64,000 bases of DNA from Bacillota bacterium (GTDB taxonomy: Bacteria; Bacillota; Clostridia; Acetivibrionales; JANLFN01): assembly GCA_023397675.1 (NCBI GenBank), contig JAEWTV010000063.1, positions 8,834 to 72,833 on the forward strand, in the 5' to 3' direction. Made by a program: the position numbers and the translations under genes. The notes beneath the pieces were generated by a model. It was not told where the DNA came from. It saw nothing but the letters and a program-made list of their open reading frames with translations, and did no database searches. Positions 52,087 through 61,796 of the stretch are shown here, piece by piece (position 1 is the stretch's first letter; each line of letters begins with the position of its first letter).

Positions 52087-53397
52087 TTGGAATCTCAGGT
52101 TACAAATTTGATTAATAAGGACGAACTTATTAATAGCACAAAAGAAGCAAAAAAAAGCCAAAGAAAGGGCAAGGATGATCTTGTTCAAAATTCAGGCTTT
52201 AACTTAATGGGGGCAGATGGACTCCGTGCTATTGCGTGTTTAAGTGTTATTATCCATCATATTATGCAACGGCTAATTACTGAAGCTCAGCCTAAATGGG
52301 CGCAGGAGGCACAGTCATTCTTCCTTTTGGGAAATGCAGGTGTAAGTGTATTTTTTGTATTAAGCGGGTTTCTTCTTTCATATCCTTTCTGGAAGCGATA
52401 TTTGAACAATGAAAAATTTCCAAGCATGAAACATTATGCTCTTCGTCGTGCTTCGCGTATTATGCCCGGATATTATGCCTCTTTGACAATATCCGCAGTA
52501 ATACTTCCTTTAGTATTGAATATGCCAATGGAATCAATGCTGAGGCGTATAATATCAGGCTATACCTTTACTTCAGGAACAAGCTATGTAACCTTTTTCC
52601 CGTCAGATATAAACGGACCTCTCTGGTCTATAGGTTTTGAAGTAATCTGTTATGTTCTCATGCCTATTTTCATGATAGGACTTTTTGGACTTTTAGGTAA
52701 GAAACGTTCTTTTGCAAAAGGGTTTATTTATTGGATTGGTGTATTTGTTCTCATTACTGCTGCAAATCAGTTGATACATGTTTTGTTAACTCCAGATAAA
52801 GTAAAACGTGGCTGGGAATATGGCATTGTAGGCGGAGCCAAGTACTGGATGCCGAATTACAATCCAATAGGCTTCTTCGGGCATTTTACAATGGGGATTT
52901 TTGCGGCAAGTGTTGCATGTTTCCTATATAAGAAAGCTTCCTCAATAGAGAAATGGAAGAAGAAAGGATTGTTTGATTTAATTGGTGTTACAGCTTTGGC
53001 AGGCAGTATAGTGTTCCTCTGGTTTTCACGTCATAAGCCGGAATTCAGCTTAAGTATCCAGAATCAGCCATACTTCTTCCCATTCCTTGCACTTTTAATG
53101 GCTGCAATTCTGGCAACAGCGCCACATTCTTTATGGTTTGGTAAGCTATTGGACAATAGGTTCTTTAAGTTTACAGCTAAAATATCATTTGGTTTATACA
53201 TATGGCATTTCCTTGTAATATTTGCTATTACCAGGCTGTGGATGCCCAAATATGAAGTTGCGCGTATGGGAAACTGGAAGGATTGGGCTCTTGCTTCAGT
53301 AGTTCTGCTGGTTGTGTCCTACATTATTGCTGCACTGTCATATCGTTTTATTGAAAAACCGGTCCTTGACTGGGCTCATAAAAAGAAGTTTAAGTAA
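52087..53397 (+). CDS. Acyltransferase 3 (OafA/YrhL-like) membrane protein
   Basis: The 436-residue protein has about ten membrane helices and the acyltransferase-3 motifs: GADGLRAIACLSVIIHHI (helix 1, with the catalytic-type His pair), VFFVLSGFLLSYPFWKR, LRRASRIMPGYYASL, GPLWSIGFEVICY, and the final FIEKPVLDWAHKK. It would O-acylate a cell-envelope glycan. It starts with TTG 52087 preceded by AGGGGG. The following gene is a GNAT-like protein and further on is a glycosyltransferase, all plausibly envelope-related. Acceptor unknown. Confidence 0.9.
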   Translation: MESQVTNLINKDELINSTKEAKKSQRKGKDDLVQNSGFNLMGADGLRAIACLSVIIHHIMQRLITEAQPKWAQEAQSFFLLGNAGVSVFFVLSGFLLSYPFWKRYLNNEKFPSMKHYALRRASRIMPGYYASLTISAVILPLVLNMPMESMLRRIISGYTFTSGTSYVTFFPSDINGPLWSIGFEVICYVLMPIFMIGLFGLLGKKRSFAKGFIYWIGVFVLITAANQLIHVLLTPDKVKRGWEYGIVGGAKYWMPNYNPIGFFGHFTMGIFAASVACFLYKKASSIEKWKKKGLFDLIGVTALAGSIVFLWFSRHKPEFSLSIQNQPYFFPFLALLMAAILATAPHSLWFGKLLDNRFFKFTAKISFGLYIWHFLVIFAITRLWMPKYEVARMGNWKDWALASVVLLVVSYIIAALSYRFIEKPVLDWAHKKKFK

Positions 53398-53525
53398 TGC
53401 GACTACAGGCTCCATCTAAAAATTTGACTTATTTGCAAATGCCGGATAAAATATATTCTTAGGTATACAAAAAATTGCACGGCATATTATTATTTTGTAC
53501 AGGCATTTGAGGGAGAGTCAAATCT

Positions 53526-54647
53526 ATGATTGAAGTAAAAGAGGTTAAAACATTAAAAGAACTTAAGCAGTTTATGAACTTCCAGTTTTCTCTTTATAAA
53601 GATTGCCAATATTGGATACCGCCTTTAAAATTTGACGAAATGAATACTCTACGCAAGGATAAGAATCCTGCCTTTGAGTACTGTGATGCAAAGTATTGGC
53701 TTGCTTACAAGGATGGTAAGATTGCAGGCAGGATAGCCGGTATAATTAATCATAAATATATAGAAAAGTGGAAAAATAAAAACGCGCGTTTTGGATGGGT
53801 AGACTTCATTGATGATCCTGAAGTGTCAAAAGCGCTTTTTGAAACTGTTGAAAAATGGGCAAAGGAAAATGGCATGGAAGGGGTTCACGGTCCTCTTGGC
53901 TTCTGCGATTTGGATAAGGAAGGCATGTTAATTGAAGGTTTTGAGGAAATGGGTCTTTACTTCACCATTTACAATTATCAATATTATCCGAAGCACCTTG
54001 AGAACTTGGGCTTTGCAAAGGATATCGACTGGCTTGAATATATAGTAAAAACACCCGATTCAATACCTGAAAAGGTTGAGAGAATAAATGACATAGTCCT
54101 TAAGAGGCTTAACCTGCATATATTTGTTGCAAAGAAGCCAAAAGATTTTCTCCCATATGCACCGGGTATTTTTAACATTTTAAATGAAGCATATAGTGAT
54201 CTTTATGGTGTTGTACCGCTTACTGAAAAACAGGTTGCTTATTATACAAAACAGTATTTCAGCGTTCTTAATCCTGATTATATAAGACTCATATTAAATG
54301 ATCAGAATGAAGTTGTTGCTTTTGGAATATGCGCTCCTGCAATGTCTAAAGCGATTAAGAAGGCAAAAGGAAAAGTTTTGCCGTTTGGTTTCATACATTT
54401 ACTTAGGGCAATGAAAAAGAATGATTCCCTTGATCTTTTACTTGTCGCTGTTAAGCCTGAACTTCAGGCAAAGGGTATAAATGCACTTTTGATGACAGAA
54501 ATAACAAAAACAAGTATAAAGAACGCTATAACTACAGCCGAGACTGGTCCTGAACTTGAAAGTAACACGAAGGTTCAGGCACTCTGGAAGCATTACGAAA
54601 CAAGGCACCACAAAAAGAGAAGAAGTTATTTTAAGAAAATAGTTTAA
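53526..54647 (+). CDS. GNAT-like protein, long form
   Basis: A 373-residue soluble protein that looks like two GNAT-like halves. The first half holds YWLAYKDGKIAGRIAGIINHKY and the GPLGFCDLDKEGMLIEGFE segment. The second has DLLLVAVKPELQAKGINALLMTE, a GNAT-like strand with an acetyl-CoA loop (ELQAKGIN). It is a known bacterial family whose acceptor is not settled. GGGAG precedes ATG 53526. A terminator follows directly. Its neighbours are envelope genes. Confidence 0.75.
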   Translation: MIEVKEVKTLKELKQFMNFQFSLYKDCQYWIPPLKFDEMNTLRKDKNPAFEYCDAKYWLAYKDGKIAGRIAGIINHKYIEKWKNKNARFGWVDFIDDPEVSKALFETVEKWAKENGMEGVHGPLGFCDLDKEGMLIEGFEEMGLYFTIYNYQYYPKHLENLGFAKDIDWLEYIVKTPDSIPEKVERINDIVLKRLNLHIFVAKKPKDFLPYAPGIFNILNEAYSDLYGVVPLTEKQVAYYTKQYFSVLNPDYIRLILNDQNEVVAFGICAPAMSKAIKKAKGKVLPFGFIHLLRAMKKNDSLDLLLVAVKPELQAKGINALLMTEITKTSIKNAITTAETGPELESNTKVQALWKHYETRHHKKRRSYFKKIV

Positions 54648-54659
54648 TATAAAAGTAAT

Positions 54660-54690
54660 CAAAGCCGAAACTTTTCGGCTTTTTATTTTG
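54660..54690 (+). terminator. Terminator after the GNAT-like gene
   Basis: AAAGCCGAAA-C-TTTTCGGCTTTTT. Confidence 0.85.
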
Positions 54691-54692
54691 TA

Positions 54693-54721
54693 TTGACATA
54701 TATATTAATATATTGTAAATT
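54693..54721 (+). promoter_or_regulatory. Promoter of the glycosyltransferase gene
   Basis: TTGACA (54693-54698), 17-bp spacer, TAAATT (54716-54721). It implies a leader of about 165 bases, AT-rich and without clear structure. Confidence 0.55.
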
Positions 54722-54892
54722 TAATATTTTTTTAAGGAAAGTTTATCTAAAAAGTGATAAAATATTAATGGATATTGTTGCTAATTTAAATATAACTTAA
54801 CTTAAGTAAAAAAAGCTTATGCGATAAATAATAATTATATATACTTTGCTTTTTGCGAAGAATAAATAATTTTAAGGCTAGAGGAGTTTAAT

Positions 54893-56059
54893 ATGGATTT
54901 TTTAACTGGTCAGTTCTGCGATTCTTACATGCCAATTGCAGATGGTGTGACCAACGTCGTTAAGAATTATGCTTTTTGGCTGCAAAAGAAATATGGAACC
55001 TGCTATGTTGTTACTCCTGATTTCCCAGGCTATGAAGATAATGAAATATTTGAGGTTTTGAGATACTATTCAATACCCGTTCCTACAAGAAAACCCTATA
55101 GATCAGGATTTCCTTTTTTGGATGTGGGTTTCCAAAAAAAGCTGAAAAGTATTGATTTTGACCTTGTGCACGCACATAGCCCGTTTAGGACTGGTAAAAT
55201 AGCACTTAAGCTTGCAAGGTTAAAAGGTATTCCCATAGTGGCTTCCTTTCATTCAAAATACTATGATGATTTTAAAGATGCATTAAAAAGTGATGCGGTG
55301 GCAAAAATGCTTACCAAACTGGTTATAGAGTTTTATAATAATGTTGACTATGTCTGGACGGTAAACAAATCTACCGTAGATACTTTGAGGGAATATGGAT
55401 TTAAAGGCAACGTGGAAGTAGTTGAAAACGGTATTGACTTTATGGATCTAAGTGATTATGATAGAAATCCTTTAGTCACTGGAACCGGTAATACGGATGG
55501 TCCACTTAATATGCTCTACGTAGGCCAACATGTATGGCATAAAAACCTAAAATTGCTTGTTAATTCGTTAAAGATATTTAAAGATTCCGGTAAAAATTTT
55601 CTTATGACCATGGTTGGCGAAGGAAATGCTATGGAGGATTTGCAGAAGCTGGTTTTTGATCTCGGAATGAAAGAAAATTTTATATTTACAGGCAGGATAA
55701 ATGACAGGGAAAAACTTAAGGCAATTTATTCAAACACAGATTTGCTGCTTTTCCCTTCGGTATACGATACATTTTCGCTTGTTGTGCGAGAGGCTGCTTC
55801 GGTTGGTTGCCCTTCAATAGTTATTGAGAATTCTAATGCAGCGGAAAACGTTGTTGATGGCTTTAATGGTTTCCTTTCCCAAAATGATGAAAAGGCGTTT
55901 GCACAGGCAATAATTTCTTCAGTGGAAGACAGGGCAAAGCTTAAAACAGTGGGTCGCAATGCTTACAACACCCTTTTCCAGTGTTGGGAATCGGTAATTG
56001 ATGAGGTTTCAGAAAGATATTTAGAAATAATTAATGTTTATAATAAAATACGTGCATAA
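54893..56059 (+). CDS. GT4-type glycosyltransferase
   Basis: This 388-residue GT-B enzyme starts with FCDSYMPIADGVTNVVKNYA and has the acceptor-side LVHAHSPFRTGK, the donor-side NGIDFMDLSDY, LYVGQHVWHKNLKLLV, and the nucleotide-sugar loop VYDTFSLVVREAASVG. In that last motif the first acid of the usual E-x7-E is Asp. Relatives make glycolipids, such as mono- or diglucosyl-diacylglycerol, or mannosyl lipids. A DedA gene follows 71 bases later, which fits a membrane-lipid role. AGAGGAG precedes the ATG. Confidence 0.88.
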   Translation: MDFLTGQFCDSYMPIADGVTNVVKNYAFWLQKKYGTCYVVTPDFPGYEDNEIFEVLRYYSIPVPTRKPYRSGFPFLDVGFQKKLKSIDFDLVHAHSPFRTGKIALKLARLKGIPIVASFHSKYYDDFKDALKSDAVAKMLTKLVIEFYNNVDYVWTVNKSTVDTLREYGFKGNVEVVENGIDFMDLSDYDRNPLVTGTGNTDGPLNMLYVGQHVWHKNLKLLVNSLKIFKDSGKNFLMTMVGEGNAMEDLQKLVFDLGMKENFIFTGRINDREKLKAIYSNTDLLLFPSVYDTFSLVVREAASVGCPSIVIENSNAAENVVDGFNGFLSQNDEKAFAQAIISSVEDRAKLKTVGRNAYNTLFQCWESVIDEVSERYLEIINVYNKIRA

Positions 56060-56130
56060 AATTTTATTCTTTTTTTGAAACTTATTTTGAAAAATTACGT
56101 ATTAATATATGAATACTAAGGAGATTGGTA

Positions 56131-56790
56131 ATGGGATTAATTAAAGATTTTATAGATTTTGTGCTGCACCTTGATGTTCGTCTTCCGCAATTAGTAAGCG
56201 ACATCGGGATATGGACATATTTGATAATGTTCGCACTGATTTTTTGTGAGACTGGGTTAGTAGTAATTCCTTTTCTGCCAGGAGATTCTGTAATATTTGT
56301 TATAGGCGTTTTATCACATGACGGTAAGCTTAACCTTTTTGCGATGATGGTTGTATTAGCTGCAGCAGCAGTTATTGGCGATACCGTTAATTATCATATA
56401 GGCAAGGCATTTGGGCATAAATTGTTTAAGAATCCTGATGCAAAATTTTTTAAAAAGAAATATCTTGATAAAACCCATGATTTTTATGAAAAGCATGGGG
56501 GCAAAACTATTATTATTGCAAGGTTTATACCCATAATACGTACATTTGCACCTTTTGTGGCAGGTATGGGAAGCATGTCGTATGTTAAGTTTATTAGCTT
56601 TAATGTAATTGGCGGTATATCGTGGGTTATATTGTTCCTGTTTGCCGGTTTCTTCTTTGGGTCAATTAGTTTTGTAAAAAACAATTTTACATTTGTAATA
56701 TTTGCAATAATTTTTATTTCGTTATTACCGGGTGTTATTACATACTTAAACAGTAGACGTACTGTTAAACTTAATAAAACCAATGAATAA
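56131..56790 (+). CDS. DedA family membrane protein
   Basis: The 219-residue membrane protein has the DedA core: FCETGLVVIPFLPGDSVIF with re-entrant loop, a central GDTVNYHIGKAFGHK, and RFIPIIRTFAPFVAGMGSM with the conserved arginines. These proteins help recycle undecaprenyl phosphate or flip lipids, and need the proton gradient. ATG 56131 is chosen because AAGGAG lies seven bases before it, rather than the TTG at 56125. It is probably cotranscribed with the glycosyltransferase. Confidence 0.92.
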   Translation: MGLIKDFIDFVLHLDVRLPQLVSDIGIWTYLIMFALIFCETGLVVIPFLPGDSVIFVIGVLSHDGKLNLFAMMVVLAAAAVIGDTVNYHIGKAFGHKLFKNPDAKFFKKKYLDKTHDFYEKHGGKTIIIARFIPIIRTFAPFVAGMGSMSYVKFISFNVIGGISWVILFLFAGFFFGSISFVKNNFTFVIFAIIFISLLPGVITYLNSRRTVKLNKTNE

Positions 56791-56850
56791 TTTTTAAAAT
56801 TACCTGCATGGATATAAATATTTTATTTATATTGTGAGGGAGGATTGAAT

Positions 56851-57456
56851 ATGTTGTTACTGCCGTCAGCTGAATCAAGCAAAACTGAAAAAAGAAAGCC
56901 AGCGGTATGTGAAGTGTATCTTGATGGAGAATTAAAAAAAGCTGAAGTTATAGATGAACATGAGAAAAGCTATGGAATATTTATGCACTCAGTTATTCTC
57001 AGCAATAATTCAACTGTAATTAAATCCGGTAAGGAAGTAGAAGTAATTGGTGATGAACAGGAAAAAGCAATTAGCCTGTTTACGCTTAACAAGGGGTTTG
57101 ACAAAAGCCTGTTTGATGTTATTGCACCAAAGATTGCAGATGTTAACCTGGAAAATGAAATATGCCTTAAACCTTCAGTGCACCTTATTAATGATAAACT
57201 AAGGGTTGTTACAAAGGGTAATGCACCTGAAGTCTTAAAGAAATGCAGCTATGTTTTAATAGATTCAAAATTCGTTAAACTTACCCGAAAGCTTATGAGA
57301 AGCATAAACGAAGCCTATAGGAAAATGCTTGATGAAGGACTCAGGGTTTACGCCATAGCAATTAAGGATCTTACTGAAGCATCTGAAATAATTAAGAAGG
57401 AATTTTCTTTAAACCAAATGGTTTTTGTAGGGCTCTTGGGTATCGGAAATGCATAG
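56851..57456 (+). CDS. Free-standing P-type ATPase nucleotide-binding (N) domain-like protein
   Basis: A 201-residue soluble protein with no membrane helix and no DKTGT phosphorylation site. Its middle and end match the N-domain of P2-type cation ATPases: VEVIGDEQEKAISLFTL for the GDPTE..AL motif, VVTKGNAPEVLKKCSYVL for the ATP-site KGAPE motif (with an extra Asn), and DEGLRVYAIAIKDLTE with MVFVGLLGI for the closing segment. It stops just where the DPPR hinge to the P-domain would begin, so one domain is present whole. GGAGG precedes ATG 56851. It may bind ATP; its partner and role are unknown. Confidence 0.75.
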   Translation: MLLLPSAESSKTEKRKPAVCEVYLDGELKKAEVIDEHEKSYGIFMHSVILSNNSTVIKSGKEVEVIGDEQEKAISLFTLNKGFDKSLFDVIAPKIADVNLENEICLKPSVHLINDKLRVVTKGNAPEVLKKCSYVLIDSKFVKLTRKLMRSINEAYRKMLDEGLRVYAIAIKDLTEASEIIKKEFSLNQMVFVGLLGIGNA

Positions 57457-57473
57457 ATGATTGAAAATTATAG

Positions 57474-57503
57474 AAAAGCTGTCTTGAATAGACAGCTTTT
57501 TTT
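57474..57503 (+). terminator. Terminator after the N-domain gene
   Basis: AAAAGCTGTCT...AGACAGCTTTTTTT, short loop. Confidence 0.85.
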
Positions 57504-57516
57504 ATATATGATTTAT

Positions 57517-57545
57517 TTGCAAGTAATATTTTTGGTTGTTATAAT
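57517..57545 (+). promoter_or_regulatory. Promoter of the sugar-sensing operon
   Basis: TTGCAA (57517-57522), 17-bp spacer, perfect TATAAT (57540-57545). Confidence 0.7.
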
Positions 57546-57620
57546 GTTTATGTATTATGGTAAACACAACAAAAGATTAAAGGTATCAGGCTTATTAATT
57601 GTATAGAAATGGTGATTCTC

Positions 57621-58655
57621 ATGAAAAAAGTAATAGTAGGCTTGTTGATATTGATGTTTGTTGGAGCTATCGTAGGATTAACATATCTGTCAACAGACTT
57701 TAACGATACACAAATTAAACTTTCTTCCACTTCAGATAAAAATAATAAAAAACAACCTAAGCCCAAATACCATTTTGTTGCAATTACCCAGAGTATGGAT
57801 GATCCATTCTGGCAGGACTACAGCAAAGGTGTCATGCAAGCAGCCAAGGATTTAAATGTCGCTGTTGAAATTAACGGGCCGGAATTTACTAATGTAAATG
57901 AACAGTTAAGATATCTGGATATAGCCATTGCTTCGCGCGTTGATGGAATTGCAACTAGTGTACTCGGGGAACAGGAATTCACACCCTTGATAAATAAAGC
58001 TTCAAGTGGGGGTATACCTGTTGTAACTGTTGGCTCGGATGCAAAAGGAAGCCAGAGGGTATCTTTTATTGGCAGCAGCAGCTACAAGCTTGGAACCGAA
58101 GCTGGTAAACTTGTAATAAATTCCAGCGGTGGGTATGCAGATGTTGCGATTATTTTAAGCCATTATTATGCTAATACCGAAAATGTTCTTCAGAATGTTA
58201 TGGTTGGCGGGTTTATTGAATCTGTAAAAAACTATAAGGGGATTAATGTAAAAACGGTTCAAACCGCAACAACCGGACACTTTAGTGCTGAAGAAATTGC
58301 AAGGAATATTCTTATGGAATATCCAACCGTAAATATGATTATATGTACCAATCCTAATGATACACTTGGGGTTGCACAGGTACTGATAGACTTCTACAAG
58401 GTTGGAAAGGTAAAAATGATTGGGTACAGTGATAATGAGGATATTTTAAATTATGTTAAGTCACAAGTAATTTATGGGACAGTTGTTGAAGACCCATACA
58501 AAATAGGTTATGAAAGTATCAGATTACTCGTTGAAGCCAAGGATAACGGACGTCCATCAACATCGTACAGTGATATAGGTATAAATACAATTACAAAACA
58601 GAATGTAGACCAGATTTTAACTCAAAAGTCCAAGGCGGCCAATAAAAATGATTAA
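57621..58655 (+). CDS. Membrane-anchored sugar-binding protein of the sensing operon
   Basis: A 344-residue protein with one N-terminal helix (KKVIVGLLILMFVGAIVGLTYLS) and no lipobox cysteine, so it is likely anchored by that helix. The rest is a type-1 periplasmic binding fold of the RbsB class: FVAITQSMDDPFWQDYSKGV, the hinge GGIPVVTVGSDA, and NPNDTLGVAQVLIDF. It overlaps the histidine kinase gene by eight bases, so it probably delivers a bound sugar to the kinase, as the sensing subunit. The start at 57621 is favoured; 57609 is possible. Confidence 0.88.
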   Translation: MKKVIVGLLILMFVGAIVGLTYLSTDFNDTQIKLSSTSDKNNKKQPKPKYHFVAITQSMDDPFWQDYSKGVMQAAKDLNVAVEINGPEFTNVNEQLRYLDIAIASRVDGIATSVLGEQEFTPLINKASSGGIPVVTVGSDAKGSQRVSFIGSSSYKLGTEAGKLVINSSGGYADVAIILSHYYANTENVLQNVMVGGFIESVKNYKGINVKTVQTATTGHFSAEEIARNILMEYPTVNMIICTNPNDTLGVAQVLIDFYKVGKVKMIGYSDNEDILNYVKSQVIYGTVVEDPYKIGYESIRLLVEAKDNGRPSTSYSDIGINTITKQNVDQILTQKSKAANKND

Positions 58656-60153
58656 TAGCTTACGCAATGCATTTAGAAATATGGCTCACAAAAATTTAAT
58701 AAGAAAAAGGTTATTCCTATACTTTTTTTTATCTACCATTTTAACCAGTGTTGTAAGCATATATACTTATGTTAATTCCAACGTGCTCGCATCCAAGATG
58801 AACACTCTTTTTATGAATGGTATTTATTTGTCTGACTTGTATAAAAATATTGAAACCGTTCATACAAGCCTGGAAAATTACCTGGCAACAAGCCATTCGG
58901 AAAGCTTGAACCAATACAACAGATACAGCACTAAGCTGCGGGATAAAGCAAATACTCTCAAAAAAGGTGACTTGAGTACTGAAACAGGAATGCTTTTTAT
59001 TGACCTGGCTAACATGATTGTGACTTATCTTGATGAATCTCAGACATCGGTAGGAGCAAAAAGAGGAAGAAATGTAGATGAGTACAATACCCATTACAAT
59101 GAAGCCAGTAAGCTGTATGGTTATATTAATTCGTATATTGATAAGCTGAAGCTAAATCAGTTCCAGGATAATACAAATGATTATATGGTACTTCAAAGCA
59201 GGCTCAATGTCATGCAGACAATCAACATTATTCTTATCCTATCGGTTGCTGTTTTTAACATTATTTTGATAATTCTGTTTACCTACTACATTACAGAGCC
59301 AATTATCAAGCTTTCAAGATCAGCCAATGAAATAGCAAAAGGAAACTATGATGTAGGACCTGTAATAGTTAATACAAATGATGAAATAAGCCTTCTGGCA
59401 AATGCTTTTGGTAGAATGACAGAAAGCATACGTAATCATGTTGAAGAAATAAAGGCTAAAGCCGAGCTTGAGAACAATCTTAAGGAGCAGGAAATGCAGA
59501 ATTTAAAAATGAAAAGCCTTCTTAAGGAGGCGGAGCTTCAGTCGCTACAGTCACAGATAAATCCTCACTTTATGTTCAATACATTAAATGCAGGAGTACA
59601 GATTGCGATGTTTGAAGGGGCTGAGCGTACAGAAAGTTTTATGACTAAGCTGTCTGAGCTTTTTAGATATAATCTGGGGAAACTAGAGAAGGTAGTTAGC
59701 TTAAAAAAGGAAATTGAAAATATTGAAAGTTATATCTATATCCTCAAAGAAAGGTTCGCAGATAAGGTTCAATTTACAAAGGAAGTAGACGAAGACAGCA
59801 CAGATATAAAAATGCCCCGTCTCATACTTCAGCCTATTGTAGAAAATGCTTTCATGCATGGGATTGGTGAAAATGAAGACGGAGGTTTGATCTCTCTCAG
59901 GGCAAGAAAAGAAACTGGTTATGTTATTGTAGAGATTGAAGATAACGGGAAAGGCATGACAAAGGATACGATAGAAAGCATACTTAAAGATGAACATGAT
60001 GACATGGTTGTACAGGATACCACACTTCATAGTGGTATAGGGCTTCACAATGTCATTAGCAGGCTAAGACTGTTTTTTAATTCAAATGATGTTGTAGACA
60101 TAAAAAGCGAGCCTGGATCAGGTACCTGTTTTATACTTAAACTGCCTTATTAG
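58648..60153 (+). CDS. LytS/YesM-type sensor histidine kinase
   Basis: The 501-residue kinase has a helix near 22-45, an outer domain of about 145 residues, a second helix near 190-215, a HAMP domain, a coiled coil and the His_kinase/HATPase pair. The phosphoacceptor is His307 in QSQINPHFMFNTLN. The ATPase part shows PRLILQPIVENAFMHGI and DNGKGM, SGIGLHNV. It overlaps the upstream binding-protein gene and precedes the response regulator, a three-gene sensing set. The outer domain should read the binding protein. Confidence 0.93.
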   Translation: MINSLRNAFRNMAHKNLIRKRLFLYFFLSTILTSVVSIYTYVNSNVLASKMNTLFMNGIYLSDLYKNIETVHTSLENYLATSHSESLNQYNRYSTKLRDKANTLKKGDLSTETGMLFIDLANMIVTYLDESQTSVGAKRGRNVDEYNTHYNEASKLYGYINSYIDKLKLNQFQDNTNDYMVLQSRLNVMQTINIILILSVAVFNIILIILFTYYITEPIIKLSRSANEIAKGNYDVGPVIVNTNDEISLLANAFGRMTESIRNHVEEIKAKAELENNLKEQEMQNLKMKSLLKEAELQSLQSQINPHFMFNTLNAGVQIAMFEGAERTESFMTKLSELFRYNLGKLEKVVSLKKEIENIESYIYILKERFADKVQFTKEVDEDSTDIKMPRLILQPIVENAFMHGIGENEDGGLISLRARKETGYVIVEIEDNGKGMTKDTIESILKDEHDDMVVQDTTLHSGIGLHNVISRLRLFFNSNDVVDIKSEPGSGTCFILKLPY

Positions 60154-60177
60154 AGTATGTATTATCTGGAGGAATCT

Positions 60178-61788
60178 ATGTATAAGCTTTTAGTTGCAGA
60201 CGATGAACAAATTGTTCTTGATTCTATAAAATTTATAATAGAAAAAAACTTTAGTGACGTTACTGTTGTAGGTACTGCAAGATCAGGCAGGGAAGCGATA
60301 GAAAAAACGGAACTGCTTAGCCCGGATATAATATTCATGGACATTAAAATGCCTGGAATCAATGGTATCGACGCTATAAAAGAAATAAAGAAAACATATA
60401 ATAAAGCAGTATTTGTTATTCTGACTGCCTTTGAACAGTTTGATTTTGCCAAGGAAGCGCTCAATTTGGGCGTTTTAGAGTATATTTCCAAGCCGATTGA
60501 CAAGAACAAAATAGTTGAAATCATAAAGAAATCTATTGAAATTATTGAAGTAGAAAGAAGGAAAAGAGAAAAAGAGCTTGAAATGAAGGAAAAGATGGAA
60601 ACAATCCTTCCCGTTCTTGAAAGTGGATTCATCTATTCTCTGCTTCTTTATGACGATAACAACATGGACCTGGAAAATTACAAAAAAATATTTGATATAC
60701 AGGAAAACTCCGGTTTTATAATGACTATAGAATTCGGTGAAGAGGAAAAGCCGGGACAGCTTGGCAACAGAATAGGTTCGAGTGTTTTAAGCCAATCCTT
60801 TTATCCTTATCTTAGGGATATAATAAAATACAGGTGTAAATGCCTTGTAGGGCCTGTAATGCTCAATCGTGTAGTTGTATACATTACCGTTAAAGAGGAA
60901 GAGGATGAATATTCACAGAGGCTAGAGGCACTTAACATTGCCCAGCATATTTTTAACAAGATATCTGAACGCGTGAATATTGATTTTTATATTGGTATAG
61001 GAAGAAAATATGGACCTGAAAATCTTCATATATCTTATGAGGAATCATTAAAGGCTATCCGACATACTAACAGCAAAGGAATAATGCATATAAATGATAT
61101 AACCGAGGAAAGCGGTTTTAAGTACAATTACCCGTACTCCAAGGAAAAATATCTTATAGAAATGGTTTCTGCCGGAGATTCTCAAAGCAGCTTAATGGTA
61201 TTTGGCTTTATATTTGATTGGCTGGTTAACAACTATGGCGGAAATATTCAGGAAATAAAGAACAGGCTTGTAGAGATAATAGTAATGATTTATAGGATTT
61301 CTCAGAATTATGAGACTGGTGAGGGCACATTAAGCTCAAGGAGTAACTATCTTGCCGAATTCTTTGAAATTAAGGATATATCAAAACTCAAATCGTGGTG
61401 CAGGTATGCTATTGAGCAGATAACTACCCATGTCAACAATACAAGGGAAAAGAAACTAAACGGATTGATTTTGAAGGCTCAAAAGTATATAAACGATAAC
61501 TATTTTAAAGATATAACACTTGAAGATGTTTCAATTGAGGTAAGTGTCAGTCCGCACTATTTCAGCAAGCTGTTTAAAAGTGAAACAGGTGAAAACTTTA
61601 TTGATTACCTTACCGCAGTTCGAATATCCAAGGCCAAAGCCAAACTTGAACAAGGTAAGGAAAGTGTCAAAGAAATATGCTACCAGGTAGGCTACAGTGA
61701 TCCGAATTATTTCAGCAGAATATTTAAAAAGATCGTTGGAGTTACTCCGACAGAGTTTAAAGAAACACCTAAATTATTAGAAAAGTAG
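60178..61788 (+). CDS. AraC-type response regulator (YesN-like)
   Basis: This 536-residue protein has a receiver domain (phosphoacceptor Asp55 in IIFMDIKMPG; DD at 8-9; lysine in ISKPID), a long middle region, and two AraC helix-turn-helix motifs at the end (LEDVSIEVSVSPHYFSKLFKSE and VKEICYQVGYSDPNYFSRIFKK). It is the partner of the kinase encoded 24 bases upstream. ATG 60178 is chosen because CTGGAGG lies just before it; 60157 would include that site. Likely targets are the sugar-binding genes downstream. Confidence 0.94.
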   Translation: MYKLLVADDEQIVLDSIKFIIEKNFSDVTVVGTARSGREAIEKTELLSPDIIFMDIKMPGINGIDAIKEIKKTYNKAVFVILTAFEQFDFAKEALNLGVLEYISKPIDKNKIVEIIKKSIEIIEVERRKREKELEMKEKMETILPVLESGFIYSLLLYDDNNMDLENYKKIFDIQENSGFIMTIEFGEEEKPGQLGNRIGSSVLSQSFYPYLRDIIKYRCKCLVGPVMLNRVVVYITVKEEEDEYSQRLEALNIAQHIFNKISERVNIDFYIGIGRKYGPENLHISYEESLKAIRHTNSKGIMHINDITEESGFKYNYPYSKEKYLIEMVSAGDSQSSLMVFGFIFDWLVNNYGGNIQEIKNRLVEIIVMIYRISQNYETGEGTLSSRSNYLAEFFEIKDISKLKSWCRYAIEQITTHVNNTREKKLNGLILKAQKYINDNYFKDITLEDVSIEVSVSPHYFSKLFKSETGENFIDYLTAVRISKAKAKLEQGKESVKEICYQVGYSDPNYFSRIFKKIVGVTPTEFKETPKLLEK

Positions 61789-61796
61789 GGGTTAGT

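Noticed and set aside
53462..53470. Partial TTGTATACAA-like match (GGTATACAA) before the GNAT-like gene at 53526
   Set aside because: Only one half-site agrees, so it was not counted as a third copy of the hydrogenase/nifJ palindrome.
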